IMG/VR virus record: IMGVR_UViG_3300017951_000039
Location: 1-37,812 of that record
DNA length: 37,812 nucleotides
Source: a virus
Direction: 5' to 3' (one strand)
A program made the translations under genes and the position numbers. The notes beneath the pieces are model-generated. The model made no database searches, had not been told where the DNA came from, and saw only the letters and a program-made list of their open reading frames with translations. Position 1 is the first letter of the stretch. The number at the start of each line of letters is the position of its first letter. Below, piece after piece: positions 31,278-37,711 of this stretch.

Positions 31278-31310
31278 ATTACTTATCTTAGCTCTATAAA
31301 CTTATTAATC

Positions 31311-31460
31311 ATGGAAGATAGAGAATGTGTTTACTTGTACTACAGAGATGGTTCTGAATTCATTACACCATCTTTAGATCACGCAATTGAAAGAACAGAC
31401 CAAAAACAAATCACAATGAAATGTGAGGACGGTGAGGTTAGACAAATATCACTAACATGA
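31311..31460 (+). CDS. 49-residue early mini-protein
   Basis: ATG 31311, TGA 31458. Start MEDRECVYLYYRDGSEFITP, end EDGEVRQISLT; short beta-rich. The stop overlaps the next ATG (ATGA), which supports it. No known family. Confidence 0.5.
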   Translation: MEDRECVYLYYRDGSEFITPSLDHAIERTDQKQITMKCEDGEVRQISLT

Positions 31461-31612
31461 AAAACTTATTTAAAATAGTATTAATGACAGGAGCACTCTT
31501 TACGGGTGCTTTTGTTTTTTATAAAATATCTAGTATTATGTTAAACATTATAGTTGTTATGCTAAAGATTATAGTTAGCATGATCACAGGAATACCAATT
31601 GAATCCTTATAA
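31457..31612 (+). CDS. 51-residue membrane mini-protein
   Basis: ATG 31457 overlapping the previous TGA. Almost entirely hydrophobic: MKNLFKIVLMTGALFTGAFV followed by IMLNIIVVMLKIIVSMITGI, i.e. one or two membrane helices. Holin-like size and composition, but early position and no lysis neighbour nearby. Function unknown. Confidence 0.5.
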   Translation: MKNLFKIVLMTGALFTGAFVFYKISSIMLNIIVVMLKIIVSMITGIPIESL

Positions 31613-31622
31613 TTATTACATC

Positions 31623-31742
31623 ATGAAGAAATTTTCAACAGACATCCAATTTGCTGAGTTTATCGGCTTTGGTATTGCCTGGCAACACAAGCGTGTTGCT
31701 GTATGCATACCGTTTGTAATGTTTGAACTGTCATGGGCATGA
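31623..31742 (+). CDS. 39-residue early mini-protein
   Basis: ATG 31623, TGA 31740. Start MKKFSTDIQFAEFIGFGIAW; amphipathic and aromatic. It fits between two genes on the same strand with short gaps (10 and 6 bp). No homolog recalled; could be a spurious ORF. Confidence 0.4.
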   Translation: MKKFSTDIQFAEFIGFGIAWQHKRVAVCIPFVMFELSWA

Positions 31743-31748
31743 ACATTT

Positions 31749-32324
31749 ATGCGTAGTTTGATAGATCAAATAAGAAATGTAGAGAAAAGTAATGATAGAT
31801 TTCATACTAATGTCTCTAAGATCCTACACTTTGATAGAGGAACCTTGTTTAAAGGTCACTCTGGCAGCGTGTATCACGGTACTTTAAACAACAAAGATCA
31901 ATACTTGAATATATTCAACAAGTATTTTGATGTTTCTATAAGTACTGAATATAATTTTGAATCTGGTAAGAGTATAATAAGCCTGTTTATTGACTCACCA
32001 ACACCTAAATACTTGAAGAATTTTATTGATACCATATCAAATAATGGTACAATGGATGTCAGAGCTAAAGAAGGCAGTGAACTTAACTATGCTTTTTCTG
32101 ATCACATGACCACAATACACTACAGCCTCAGTTATGATGGCTTTGTTGTGTTTGGTCACTATGATAACTTACGTCTCGCAAAGAAACTAAGAACTAGCTT
32201 GAAGGTATTTAAGAGTATTATCAGAGAGAATGGAGAAGATCCGGAGTTCTGCAAAGCAGTTGTGTTGCCTTATAAGGACAAAAAACGTGACTGTATTGCA
32301 TTATCTGATGGGTTGTTTAAATAA
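31749..32324 (+). CDS. Early protein of unknown function
   Basis: 191 residues. Start MRSLIDQIRNVEKSNDRFHT. Mixed alpha/beta, with beta-like DVSISTEYNFESGKSIISLF and a C-terminal part DCIALSDGLFK. No catalytic motif that I can name. It is the largest gene of this early stretch and is followed by a structured, repeat-containing spacer. Start chosen as the first ATG after the previous stop. Confidence 0.6.
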   Translation: MRSLIDQIRNVEKSNDRFHTNVSKILHFDRGTLFKGHSGSVYHGTLNNKDQYLNIFNKYFDVSISTEYNFESGKSIISLFIDSPTPKYLKNFIDTISNNGTMDVRAKEGSELNYAFSDHMTTIHYSLSYDGFVVFGHYDNLRLAKKLRTSLKVFKSIIRENGEDPEFCKAVVLPYKDKKRDCIALSDGLFK

Positions 32325-32403
32325 AAAGTGCAATATACTGCACACTAACAGTACCAGTATACTAAGAGAGAGTATATAGTATAAGAAAAGTGCAATATAT
32401 TGC
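32324..32403 (+). repeat. 18-nt direct repeat pair with inner hairpin
   Basis: AAAAGTGCAATATACTGC (32324-32341) and AAAAGTGCAATATATTGC (32386-32403) differ at one base and are 62 bp apart. Between them TATACT/AGTATA forms a 6-bp stem with a 7-nt loop. The first copy can also fold as GTGCA/TGCAC, and the second contains the palindrome GCAATATATTGC. Possible binding sites in the leader of the next gene. Confidence 0.55.
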
Positions 32404-32417
32404 CTATTTAGGTGATG

Positions 32418-32505
32418 AATTATAGTTTGTTCCACTGTTGTTAACGGTTTCAGATCTCATAATCAGGACGCAAGCTAGACGCATCTAGGCAAACTATAAT
32501 TTTTT
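32418..32505 (+). ncRNA. Candidate structured RNA closed by a 12-bp helix
   Basis: AATTATAGTTTG (32418-32429) pairs perfectly with CAAACTATAATT (32490-32501), followed by a T-run. Inside lie ACTGTT/AACGGT (32434-32448) and CTAGA/TCTAG with a CGCA tetraloop (32475-32488). The closing helix plus T-run looks like a large terminator or attenuator. It ends 12 bp before the next ATG, so it may control that gene or be a separate small RNA. Confidence 0.55.
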
Positions 32506-32517
32506 AATTAGAATCTT

Positions 32518-33009
32518 ATGAAAGTATCTAAAAGAACAATTACAAACATGCTTGCAACAGCTCTTAGTAACAAGAGTGTAAATTATCACCTAGCAGTAGA
32601 GGCTATTGTGAACAATATGGCTGACAGTTCTTTAGAGTACATGCTGCACATGCTTACTTCTAAAGAACCAGAAACCCTTATTTACCCTGGTAGTTATGTG
32701 AAAATTCCTATGGATAAGTATCATTCAAGTAAATACTTTGATTATGGTACTTTAAAAGACATGGGTTTGGTTACAGAAGACGGTATGGTATACGCAGAAG
32801 TCATTGGTGATTCATCATGGAGTACTGAGTACAATCCCTTTTATGGCTCAATGAAAGTAAAGTACTTGTACCATGATGATGATAAACAATTAAAGTTTCA
32901 TGAAGACAGTATAAACACATCAGATTTAACTTTGATTGATAAACTTGATATAGAATATTTTAAAAGTTTAAACCATGGCAAAAATATCACACCAGCTCTT
33001 GAGATCTGA
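32518..33009 (+). CDS. Early/middle protein of unknown function
   Basis: 163 residues. Helical N-terminus (MKVSKRTITNMLATALSNKS), then beta-like segments (ETLIYPGSYVKIPMDKYHSS; MVYAEVIGDSSWSTEYNPFY). A SH3-like barrel or small regulatory domain is possible; no family named. It overlaps the next gene by 35 bp in another frame, which is long for this genome. Confidence 0.55.
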   Translation: MKVSKRTITNMLATALSNKSVNYHLAVEAIVNNMADSSLEYMLHMLTSKEPETLIYPGSYVKIPMDKYHSSKYFDYGTLKDMGLVTEDGMVYAEVIGDSSWSTEYNPFYGSMKVKYLYHDDDKQLKFHEDSINTSDLTLIDKLDIEYFKSLNHGKNITPALEI

Positions 33010-33175
33010 GGTAAAAAATTGGGGAACAATTAAAAGAATGTTCTCTAGACAAACACATAGCTTTGGAAGCTATATGAACAAGAAGTATCATATGACTGAT
33101 ACTAACTTAGCAGAGGCTGAAACAAGCTTTGCTGCTATTAGAATACTACTTGATAGACATGTCATATTCCAATAA
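32975..33175 (+). CDS. Small basic helical protein
   Basis: 66 residues, basic, start MAKISHQLLRSEVKNWGTIK, followed by a helix with AEAETSFAAIRILLDRHVIF. Overlaps the gene before (35 bp) and the HTH protein gene after (17 bp). No known family. Its good start and its place in the chain argue for expression. Confidence 0.5.
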   Translation: MAKISHQLLRSEVKNWGTIKRMFSRQTHSFGSYMNKKYHMTDTNLAEAETSFAAIRILLDRHVIFQ

Positions 33176-33407
33176 ATTTGGTATTGTCAATCAAGATGTT
33201 TTACAAGACCCTGAATTGAGTATCCAGGCTAAAGGACTTTACAGTTTGTTATGTACATACGCTGATAAAAATAGACAGTGCTTTCCATCTATAAGCACCC
33301 TTGCAGATCACTGCAATAAATCAGTAAGAACCGTATCATACTTAATAGAAGAACTAAAAGCAAAAGGATATGTAAAAAGAAGAGGTCGTGTATTAATTTT
33401 AAGATAA
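33159..33407 (+). CDS. Helix-turn-helix protein, replication-initiator type
   Basis: 82 residues from ATG 33159. The domain LSIQAKGLYSLLCTYADKNR followed by QCFPSISTLADHCNKSVRTV and SYLIEELKAKGYVKRRGR is the HTH_36-type winged helix found at the start of plasmid and phage replication initiators: serine/threonine-rich turn, recognition helix SVRTVSYLIEELKAKG, and wing. It ends right after the domain, so it is either a stand-alone regulator or initiator remnant. It lies in the early/middle block. DNA-binding is well supported; its target is unknown. Confidence 0.75.
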   Translation: MSYSNKFGIVNQDVLQDPELSIQAKGLYSLLCTYADKNRQCFPSISTLADHCNKSVRTVSYLIEELKAKGYVKRRGRVLILR

Positions 33408-33517
33408 ATACTTAGCTATATGTATGCTAATTATTTGTAGATCTTATCCCTTTAACTCTTAATTATACTGTTCTAGTAACATTACTATTCTTATTTTTAC
33501 AACTATTGTTGTAGATA

Positions 33518-33802
33518 ATGATATATCAGTTACCAAATGGACGTATAATTGAACTTTCTGTAGAACAGTTCCTAGAACTGGATGATATAGAGGTTAGAGA
33601 GCTTAATGGTTTAAGTTCCACATACAGTCTTGAGTGTAGCAATCCTTTTTATAATTTATATTCAACTGGTTCAACAGCTGATAAATTAGTTGTAGAAGAG
33701 TTATTACATGATGATGAGTTTGAACCGGACTTATTTGATTATGTAAACTTAGATCCAACAAATAAATTTAAAGATGATTACTTTCACCCAGATGACATTT
33801 AA
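33518..33802 (+). CDS. Small acidic conserved-type protein
   Basis: 94 residues, start MIYQLPNGRIIELSVEQFLE, acidic throughout, ending DDYFHPDDI. The start (form: MIYQLPNGRxIxLxxExxLxLxD) is one I associate with small proteins of crAss-like phages, of unknown function. It lies after a 110-bp spacer with a small hairpin (ACAAC/GTTGT at 33500-33513). Confidence 0.6.
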   Translation: MIYQLPNGRIIELSVEQFLELDDIEVRELNGLSSTYSLECSNPFYNLYSTGSTADKLVVEELLHDDEFEPDLFDYVNLDPTNKFKDDYFHPDDI

Positions 33803-33829
33803 GTAGAACCTTTAATAATTTAAAAAAAA

Positions 33830-34402
33830 ATGCAAAACAAAGTTCAAATTGTTCCCGATGAATTGGGGAACGTAATCCGTGTGTCTCAAAACAATTCAGA
33901 ATTTGGTCACGTTAGACTACAACAAGAGCGTGTAACCTTTGGCAATACTGGCTGGGTTAACCGTAAGACTGTCAGCACATTACTTCATGGTAAAGTAGAA
34001 GATCTTCGTGATATGGGTATTCATAACATGAAAGAATTAGCAGGTAAAATTGTAGTACGTGAGTCTCTTGAACCATTTAACACTAATGATCCTGATCGTG
34101 ATCTTAAGATTGCTGGTGACACTGGTATTATTTGTTGCCAAGACGGACAACCTATTTATAGGAAAACAGTCTTTACTGCAGATACAAATGCAGAAGATGT
34201 ATTAGTAGCCCATGACAATGGTGATGCTATCCGTGAGGCAAATCAAGACACATCTAGTAACAAAATCAAGGCAGCTACTACATCAGAAGCATTTGATGCA
34301 GAAGAAAGTCAAATTGATTTAGAAGACTCTATTGCTGAAGTACAAGCTGAAGCACAAGAGGAAGAGTTAGAAGAAGTAGAAGACTCTACTTTTGAACTAT
34401 AA
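33830..34402 (+). CDS. Conserved acidic-tailed protein, possible ssDNA-binding role
   Basis: 190 residues. Residues about 1-125 are beta-rich (QIVPDELGNVIRVSQNNSEF; FGNTGWVNRKTVSTLLHGKV; GTIICC-type strand GDTGIICCQDGQPIYRKTVF). The C-terminal about 45 residues are very acidic (EESQIDLEDSIAEVQAEAQE) and end in EDSTFEL. A beta domain plus acidic, aromatic-ended tail is the layout of many phage ssDNA-binding proteins, but no sequence motif proves it. Codon use suggests high expression. A structured RNA with terminator follows. Confidence 0.6.
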   Translation: MQNKVQIVPDELGNVIRVSQNNSEFGHVRLQQERVTFGNTGWVNRKTVSTLLHGKVEDLRDMGIHNMKELAGKIVVRESLEPFNTNDPDRDLKIAGDTGIICCQDGQPIYRKTVFTADTNAEDVLVAHDNGDAIREANQDTSSNKIKAATTSEAFDAEESQIDLEDSIAEVQAEAQEEELEEVEDSTFEL

Positions 34403-34594
34403 TAGTACTTACTACGCTATCCATTATAACAGCGTCCCAGAGTAAGTCTTTTATCAAGAGGCAGTGAAGCTGTAAAAGTATGATACAGGTAAAGGTTAAC
34501 CTCATACTAAATTCTTAGGAATTAGCAGTAACCTTGAAAGACCCGAAACCTCTTAAACATTGAGGGCTGGCAGAAATGCTGGCCCTCTTTTTTT
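34403..34594 (+). ncRNA. Structured non-coding RNA with terminator
   Basis: A 218-bp gene-free spacer with consecutive helices. ACTTACT (34407-34413) pairs with AGTAAGT (34441-34447), and directly inside ACGCT/AGCGT (34414-34435). CTTTTA/TAAAAG (34448-34478) holds CAG/CTG. TATG..AGGT pairs with ACCTCATA (34479-34506). CTAAATTC pairs with GAATTAG around TTAG (34507-34525). Then comes the terminator at 34562-34594. Nearly every base up to 34525 is in or next to a helix. I do not recognise a family. It may be an independent small RNA or the 3' end of the preceding mRNA. Confidence 0.65.
34562..34594 (+). terminator. Intrinsic terminator
   Basis: GAGGGC (34562-34567) pairs with GCCCTC (34582-34587), extended by CAG/CTG with a bulge, and followed by seven T. 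It ends the structured RNA unit and the transcript of the acidic-tailed protein. Confidence 0.85.
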
Positions 34595-34620
34595 CTCACT
34601 GAACAATAACAACTAAAGAT

Positions 34621-35133
34621 ATGCTAAGTAATGAACAAAAACAGATCCTGGAAACTGAGAAAAATATCAGACTCCTTCAACAACGTACTGAACGTTATGA
34701 GTATTTAGGTTTACTATCTGAATATCAGTTACAACCTAAGATAATCTTACAACGTTTAGATTACACCAAGCTCAATCCAACACAACACTTTCTATTTAAG
34801 AGAGTATTGCACGGGTTAAATGTTTATACTCCTGAACAAGTGAGTAAACTTCATTGGGATAAGAAAAGAAGAATAAAGAAAGTATGGCAACGTGGACAGT
34901 ATGAAGTTAATTTGTGGAAACAAGTTATCTGTAATAAACGTGCACAAAGTATTTTTAGTATCTTTAAAGGATCACAACTGGCAGAAGAACTTAACAGTTT
35001 GTCTGTTTATGATGTGGACCCTGATTATACTAATAAGCTAACTTTCAAAGAATTAGGAATAAGTTATGAAGATTTAATTCTTTTCTACATGAAGAAAGGT
35101 TTATTACCTAAAAACTATTTGACTCTAAAATGA
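34621..35133 (+). CDS. Conserved-type protein of unknown function
   Basis: 170 residues, helical and basic: start MLSNEQKQILETEKNIRLLQ, middle LHWDKKRRIKKVWQRGQYEV, end YMKKGLLPKNYLTLK. The basic helices suggest contact with nucleic acid. I associate this type with the replication block of Bacteroidota phages, but cannot assign a function. Its stop overlaps the start of the HNH/NinG-like gene (ATGA), so the two are coupled and may act together. Confidence 0.6.
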   Translation: MLSNEQKQILETEKNIRLLQQRTERYEYLGLLSEYQLQPKIILQRLDYTKLNPTQHFLFKRVLHGLNVYTPEQVSKLHWDKKRRIKKVWQRGQYEVNLWKQVICNKRAQSIFSIFKGSQLAEELNSLSVYDVDPDYTNKLTFKELGISYEDLILFYMKKGLLPKNYLTLK

Positions 35134-35534
35134 TTGAGAGAAAAAAGAAACTGTGTAACAATTGCAATACTGAGCAATTTATCTGGAAGAATGATAAAGG
35201 AAGTCGGTATTGCAAGAGTTGCTGGTTGAAATCTAAGGCACCTGATGCTACACCATTAAAGAAGAAACCTATCAACCCTAAATCTAAGAAGATGGCTATA
35301 CTAGATGCAGTATATACCAGACTTAGAAGAAAATTTATGGAATCTAAACCAATGTGTGAAGCAGCATTACCTGGTTGTAGTAGATCATCTACCGATGTAC
35401 ATCACAAAAAAGGTAGAGGTAAATATTATTTAGAAGAAAATACATGGTTATCAGTATGCAGACAATGTCATATTTACATAGAAGAACATCCTGAAGAAGC
35501 AATTGAGTTAGGATTCTCAGAAAAGAGAATTTAA
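35130..35534 (+). CDS. HNH/NinG-like zinc nuclease or recombination protein
   Basis: 134 residues. N-terminal zinc ribbon: Cys9, Cys12, Cys28, Cys31. Basic middle (KKKPINPKSKKM). C-terminal HNH-like part: Cys76 and Cys83 (MCEAALPGC), VHHKKGRG with His91/His92, then WLSVCRQCH with Cys110, Cys113 and His114. This is the order seen in lambda NinG/Rap-like and HNH proteins, which cut branched DNA or serve recombination. A nuclease role is likely but not certain. Confidence 0.7.
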   Translation: MIERKKKLCNNCNTEQFIWKNDKGSRYCKSCWLKSKAPDATPLKKKPINPKSKKMAILDAVYTRLRRKFMESKPMCEAALPGCSRSSTDVHHKKGRGKYYLEENTWLSVCRQCHIYIEEHPEEAIELGFSEKRI

Positions 35535-35551
35535 TTTAGCCCATAATTTAT

Positions 35552-35625
35552 GGCCTCATAGCTCAATTGGATAGAGCAACAGCCTTCTAAGCTGTAGGTT
35601 CAAGGTTCGAGTCCTTGTGGGGTCA
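35552..35625 (+). tRNA. tRNA-Arg(TCT)
   Basis: Full cloverleaf: acceptor GGCCTCA/TGGGGTC, D-arm GCTC/GAGC, anticodon arm ACAGC-CTTCTAA-GCTGT with anticodon TCT (35586-35588), T-arm CAAGG-TTCGAGT-CCTTG, discriminator A. CCA not encoded. It reads AGA, the usual Arg codon of AT-rich genomes. Confidence 0.95.
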
Positions 35626-35631
35626 CTAGAT

Positions 35632-35717
35632 GGCCGGATGATGGAAGTGGTAGACATGACAGACTTAAAATCTGTTGGGTAGTAATACCCGTGTGGGTTC
35701 AAGTCCCACTCCGGCTA
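35632..35717 (+). tRNA. tRNA-Leu(TAA)
   Basis: Acceptor GGCCGGA/TCCGGCT, T at position 8, anticodon arm ACAGA-CTTAAAA-TCTGT (anticodon TAA), long class II variable arm, T-arm GTGGG-TTCAAGT-CCCAC, discriminator A. It reads TTA, the main Leu codon here. Only 6 bp after tRNA-Arg. Confidence 0.93.
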
Positions 35718-35721
35718 CTTA

Positions 35722-35795
35722 GCTCTCTTAGCTCAGTTGGTCAGAGCACTCCGCTCATAACGGATAGGTCACAGGTTCAAGCCCTGTAGGGAGCA
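35722..35795 (+). tRNA. tRNA-Met(CAT), elongator type
   Basis: Acceptor GCTCTCT/AGGGAGC, D-arm GCTC/GAGC, anticodon loop CTCATAA, T-arm ACAGG-TTCAAGC-CCTGT, discriminator A. The sequence after the anticodon (AGGTCACAGGTTCAAG) resembles bacterial elongator tRNA-Met; the lysidine-modified tRNA-Ile(CAT) is the alternative. Followed by CC but not a full CCA. Confidence 0.9.
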
Positions 35796-35822
35796 CCTAT
35801 GTTTCACATAAAAAAAAAGAAA

Positions 35823-36404
35823 ATGTTTTACAAGTACAACAAAAAAGAATTAAGATTTGAATCTTGCAGTAAATATATACGCAAGATTAGCATAGGAGCA
35901 GTGCTTATATTTATAAGTGGTGCAGCTATATCGTTTAAATTTGGTGAGTCTACAGCTGAAACTAAGTATGTAGAACTTGAAGGGTCAATGCATGTAGTTA
36001 GAGAAGAAAAAGAACCCTTTTCAAAAGAAGCTTTAGTTTCTATGATTAAAGAGCTTGGAATTAAGCATCCTGAAATTGTGTTAGCACAATCAATATTGGA
36101 AACCGGTCATTGGACCAGTACCGTATTCAAAGAGAATCATAATCTTTTTGGTATGAAACAAGCTAGATCAAGAATTAGAACAGCTAAGGGCACACAACTT
36201 AATCACGCTTATTATCATAGCTGGCAAGAAAGTTTATATGACTATGCTTTCTATCAGTGCAGATATCTAAGCAAGATTAATAATAAAAAAGATTACTTTG
36301 CAGCGTTAGATGCATCCTATGCGGAAGCTAATAACTACTCTATATACTTGAAAGAAATAATAGAAAAAGAAGAATTAAAAAAATTATTCTATGACGCACC
36401 GTGA
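35823..36404 (+). CDS. Membrane-anchored GH73 glucosaminidase
   Basis: 193 residues from ATG 35823, preceded by an A-rich leader. An ATG at 35799 would add 8 residues but lies 3 bp after the tRNA end. A single membrane helix (KISIGAVLIFISGAAISFKF, about residues 21-40) anchors it. The domain from about residue 66 matches the glucosaminidase family (GH73): AQSILETGHWTS with catalytic Glu93, NLFGMKQAR, and a helical end with WQESLYDYAFYQCRYL. It would cut peptidoglycan glycan strands at the inner-membrane face of the periplasm. Early-side position is unusual for a lysin. Confidence 0.83.
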   Translation: MFYKYNKKELRFESCSKYIRKISIGAVLIFISGAAISFKFGESTAETKYVELEGSMHVVREEKEPFSKEALVSMIKELGIKHPEIVLAQSILETGHWTSTVFKENHNLFGMKQARSRIRTAKGTQLNHAYYHSWQESLYDYAFYQCRYLSKINNKKDYFAALDASYAEANNYSIYLKEIIEKEELKKLFYDAP

Positions 36405-37488
36405 GTTAGTACAAAAAGATGCTTTAGATATAGCATCACAACATAATCGCTGTGGATTAGGTATATCTATGGGTGTTGGTAAGACAAGAATTGCAATCCA
36501 ACATTTTCAAAAGAATTATGATCCGTTTATAAAAGCATTGGTTGTAATACCAAAAGTATCTATCAAAGAAGCCTGGTTAACAGAGCTTGAGAAGATGAAC
36601 CTGGAACACTTACAACCACACTTTACCTTTACAACTTACTTATCTATCAATAAGCATAATCCTATGGAGTATCAGATTGTTTATTTAGATGAGTGTCATA
36701 GTTTACTAGAGAGTCATGAACCATTTTTATCTGCATATGCAGGTAAGATCCTTGGCCTCACTGGTACACCTCCAGCACGTAAAGGAACAGAGAAATATAG
36801 AATGGTAGAAAAATACTGTCCTATTAAATATGAGTTCTCTGTAGATGATGCAACAGATAACAACATTCTGAATGACTACAAGATTGTAGTTCATATGCTT
36901 GAACTTGCAAAGACACCAACTTATAAAAAGAAAAATAAGAGTGGTGGCTTTTGGTACACCTCTGAATATAGAGACTATGCTTATTGTAATTCACGTATGG
37001 CTGAAGCTAATACACCGAAACAACAGCAGTTTGCTTCTATAATGAGGATGAGAGCTTTGATGGATTACACAACTAAAGAAACATATGTCAAATCTATTCT
37101 ATCCAATGTTAGCTCTAAATGTATTGTATTTGCAAACACACAAGATCAAGCCGATAGAATCTGTAGACATTCCTATCATTCTAACAATCCTAACTCTGAA
37201 GAAAACTTCAAACTATTCAGTGACGGACGCATAGATAAGATGTCTTGTGTACTTCAGCTTAGTGAAGGTGTTACAATACCTAATCTTAAGCAGGGAATTA
37301 TCATGCATGCGTATGGTAATGAGAGAAAGACGGCACAACGTATTGGTCGTTTGTTAAGATTGAATCCTACAGAGACAGCTACTTGTCATATCCTTTGTTA
37401 TAAAGGAACACAAGATGAGTATTGGGTAAAGAATGCTCTAAAAGGATTTGATGAAAGTAAAATTAAATATTATAATCCTTTAGAATAA
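36391..37488 (+). CDS. SF2 helicase (SNF2/UvsW-like)
   Basis: 365 residues. Motif I GISMGVGKTRIAI (24-36), motif II VYLDECHSL (97-105, DECH), motif III LTGTPPAR (123-130), and in the C-terminal lobe KCIVFANTQDQADRICRH and motif VI AQRIGRLLRLNP. It hydrolyses ATP to move on DNA, acting in replication, recombination or fork repair. Short compared with full UvsW, so a compact core. Starts 14 bp inside the end of the glucosaminidase gene, so the two are coupled. Confidence 0.9.
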   Translation: MTHRELVQKDALDIASQHNRCGLGISMGVGKTRIAIQHFQKNYDPFIKALVVIPKVSIKEAWLTELEKMNLEHLQPHFTFTTYLSINKHNPMEYQIVYLDECHSLLESHEPFLSAYAGKILGLTGTPPARKGTEKYRMVEKYCPIKYEFSVDDATDNNILNDYKIVVHMLELAKTPTYKKKNKSGGFWYTSEYRDYAYCNSRMAEANTPKQQQFASIMRMRALMDYTTKETYVKSILSNVSSKCIVFANTQDQADRICRHSYHSNNPNSEENFKLFSDGRIDKMSCVLQLSEGVTIPNLKQGIIMHAYGNERKTAQRIGRLLRLNPTETATCHILCYKGTQDEYWVKNALKGFDESKIKYYNPLE

Positions 37489-37691
37489 TGGGAAGAATGA
37501 AAGAGCTCTTCATGGAAATGTTAGAGCAAGAACCACTTAATGTACCACAGGAATATCCTGTCTATAAAACTGACACACTGTGTCCAAACTGTACAGAATC
37601 AACTCTTGTACAAATGTCACATGATGAATATGCATGTGATAGATGTGCTTATAACTTTGTATCAGTAGAAGGAAGTTTAAGATTTAAGTAA
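37488..37691 (+). CDS. Small zinc-ribbon protein
   Basis: 67 residues (or 64 from the ATG at 37497). TLCPNCTESTLVQMSHDEYA followed by CDRCAYNF is a clear CxxC...CxxC zinc ribbon of the transcription-factor/primase type. It overlaps the helicase stop (TAATG) and so is coupled to it. Likely nucleic-acid or helicase partner; specific function unknown. Confidence 0.72.
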   Translation: MGRMKELFMEMLEQEPLNVPQEYPVYKTDTLCPNCTESTLVQMSHDEYACDRCAYNFVSVEGSLRFK

Positions 37692-37711
37692 ACCTTTAAC
37701 ACCAAAGAGAA

